A stretch of 64,000 nt of DNA from Drosophila miranda. Taxonomy: Eukaryota > Arthropoda > Insecta > Diptera > Drosophilidae. The notes beneath the pieces were generated by a model that saw nothing but the letters and a program-made list of their open reading frames with translations, was not told where the DNA came from and did not search any database. The DNA is taken from the NCBI RefSeq assembly GCF_003369915.1, contig NW_022881603.1:51709723-51773722 (forward strand), read 5' to 3'. Position 1 is the first letter of the stretch. Each line of letters opens with the position of its first letter. Positions 63,760 to 64,000 of this stretch are shown here, in pieces. A program made the position numbers and the translations under genes.

Positions 63760-64000
63760 GCAGGAAGCCAACACTTCATCGATCGACACCGACATCTTGG
63801 ACCGACTCCCAGGCAACCCCTCGCACAGCGCCGGCATGCGGCCCAACACCACGTCTGGAGCCATGTCTGAAACCTGCGTCGCACAAACTAGCCGTCGGTC
63901 CAAAGCTAGGATCGCCACCGAGACCCACACGGGCACCATTCCTATGGTCGACATCCCCGCTGTCGTCGCCAGCATAAGCGAATAAACTCGCGAAGTCAAA

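Larger units (their letters stand above)
54543..64000. repeat. Compound tandem unit R3 (partial, runs off window)
   Basis: Starts inside the M-type LTR promoter block (CGCCGTTTTGGCG), so it lacks the RT fragment, the PBS and the TATA box. A further 16-bp loss near 54,769 (ATCTGTACTAAATAAT) and a 37-bp loss in the Gypsy LTR (57,058) distinguish it from R1 and R2. Confidence 0.85.
61505..64000 (+). mobile_element. Osvaldo-like internal region, copy P10 (runs off window)
   Basis: The most complete 5' half among the P4/P6/P8 type: it keeps the gag ATG segment these copies lack. The linker is still present at the window end; whether pol follows cannot be seen. Confidence 0.8.

Noticed and set aside
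1..64000. Host genes, tRNA or rRNA genes
   Set aside because: All stretches map to the Osvaldo-like element, the second Gypsy element or DINE-1. The tRNA-like matches are only primer binding sites.
1..64000. A new defence or mobile-element control system encoded here
   Set aside because: No non-TE coding region is present. A small-RNA role is possible but cannot be read from sequence.

Overview
The window is Drosophila-type heterochromatin and is almost entirely transposable-element DNA. I see no host gene, tRNA, rRNA or CRISPR array. The genus call rests on three things: DINE-1/INE-1-like Helentron elements (TATACCC terminus, GACR microsatellite and a conserved ATATATAC core); an LTR retrotransposon with a lentivirus-like tRNA-Lys primer site, as in the Drosophila Osvaldo/Ulysses lineage; and a second Gypsy-superfamily element inserted at a TACATA site with a 4-bp TACA duplication. 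The species cannot be told from the sequence alone.

The main component is a roughly 15-fold array of decayed copies of one Osvaldo-like element. Full order inferred from the pieces: LTR, tRNA-Lys PBS, gag (Retrotrans_gag block and two zinc knuckles), protease in the -1 frame behind a GGGAAAC heptamer, charged linker, RT, RNase H, integrase, charged tail, env-like start, LTR. Neighbouring copies share a single LTR (LTR-internal-LTR-internal), as expected from unequal recombination between LTRs. Only one copy (32.6-34.1 kb) keeps recognisable RT/RNase H/integrase, and these are broken. All others go from the protease linker to the post-integrase tail. No copy is autonomous.

Layout. 1-15,205: plus-strand copies P1-P4. 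15,206: inversion breakpoint. 15,206-34,097: minus-strand copies M1-M5; about 23.3-32.25 kb is the near-perfect inverse of 1-9.0 kb, so the left half is a large palindrome-like structure. 33,882-44,518, 44,519-54,542 and 54,543-64,000: three direct tandem units of a compound repeat (10,637 bp, about 10.0 kb and at least 9.5 kb). Each compound unit holds a minus-strand Osvaldo-like LTR, half of a second Gypsy element (gag with a SAP-like N-terminus, leader, tRNA-Pro-type PBS, LTR) on the minus strand, then two plus-strand Osvaldo-like copies with a full-length DINE-1 between them. The segment 36.83-42.40 kb also repeats 9.64-15.2 kb directly (offset about 27,191).

The genes do not form a working pathway. 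What is notable: a textbook-looking -1 frameshift signal with a hairpin in two copies, and copies that fused gag and protease by deletion or 1-bp insertion instead; a 16-bp minisatellite in gag whose copy number decides the frame; apparent loss of the LTR promoter from most copies; and a solo-LTR and a half-provirus of the same Gypsy insertion in paralogous places. I found no evidence of a new cellular system. The novelty is structural: a composite, partly palindromic TE array that could be a small-RNA source or a young satellite. Homopolymer differences and exact inversion joints should be treated as possible assembly errors until checked.
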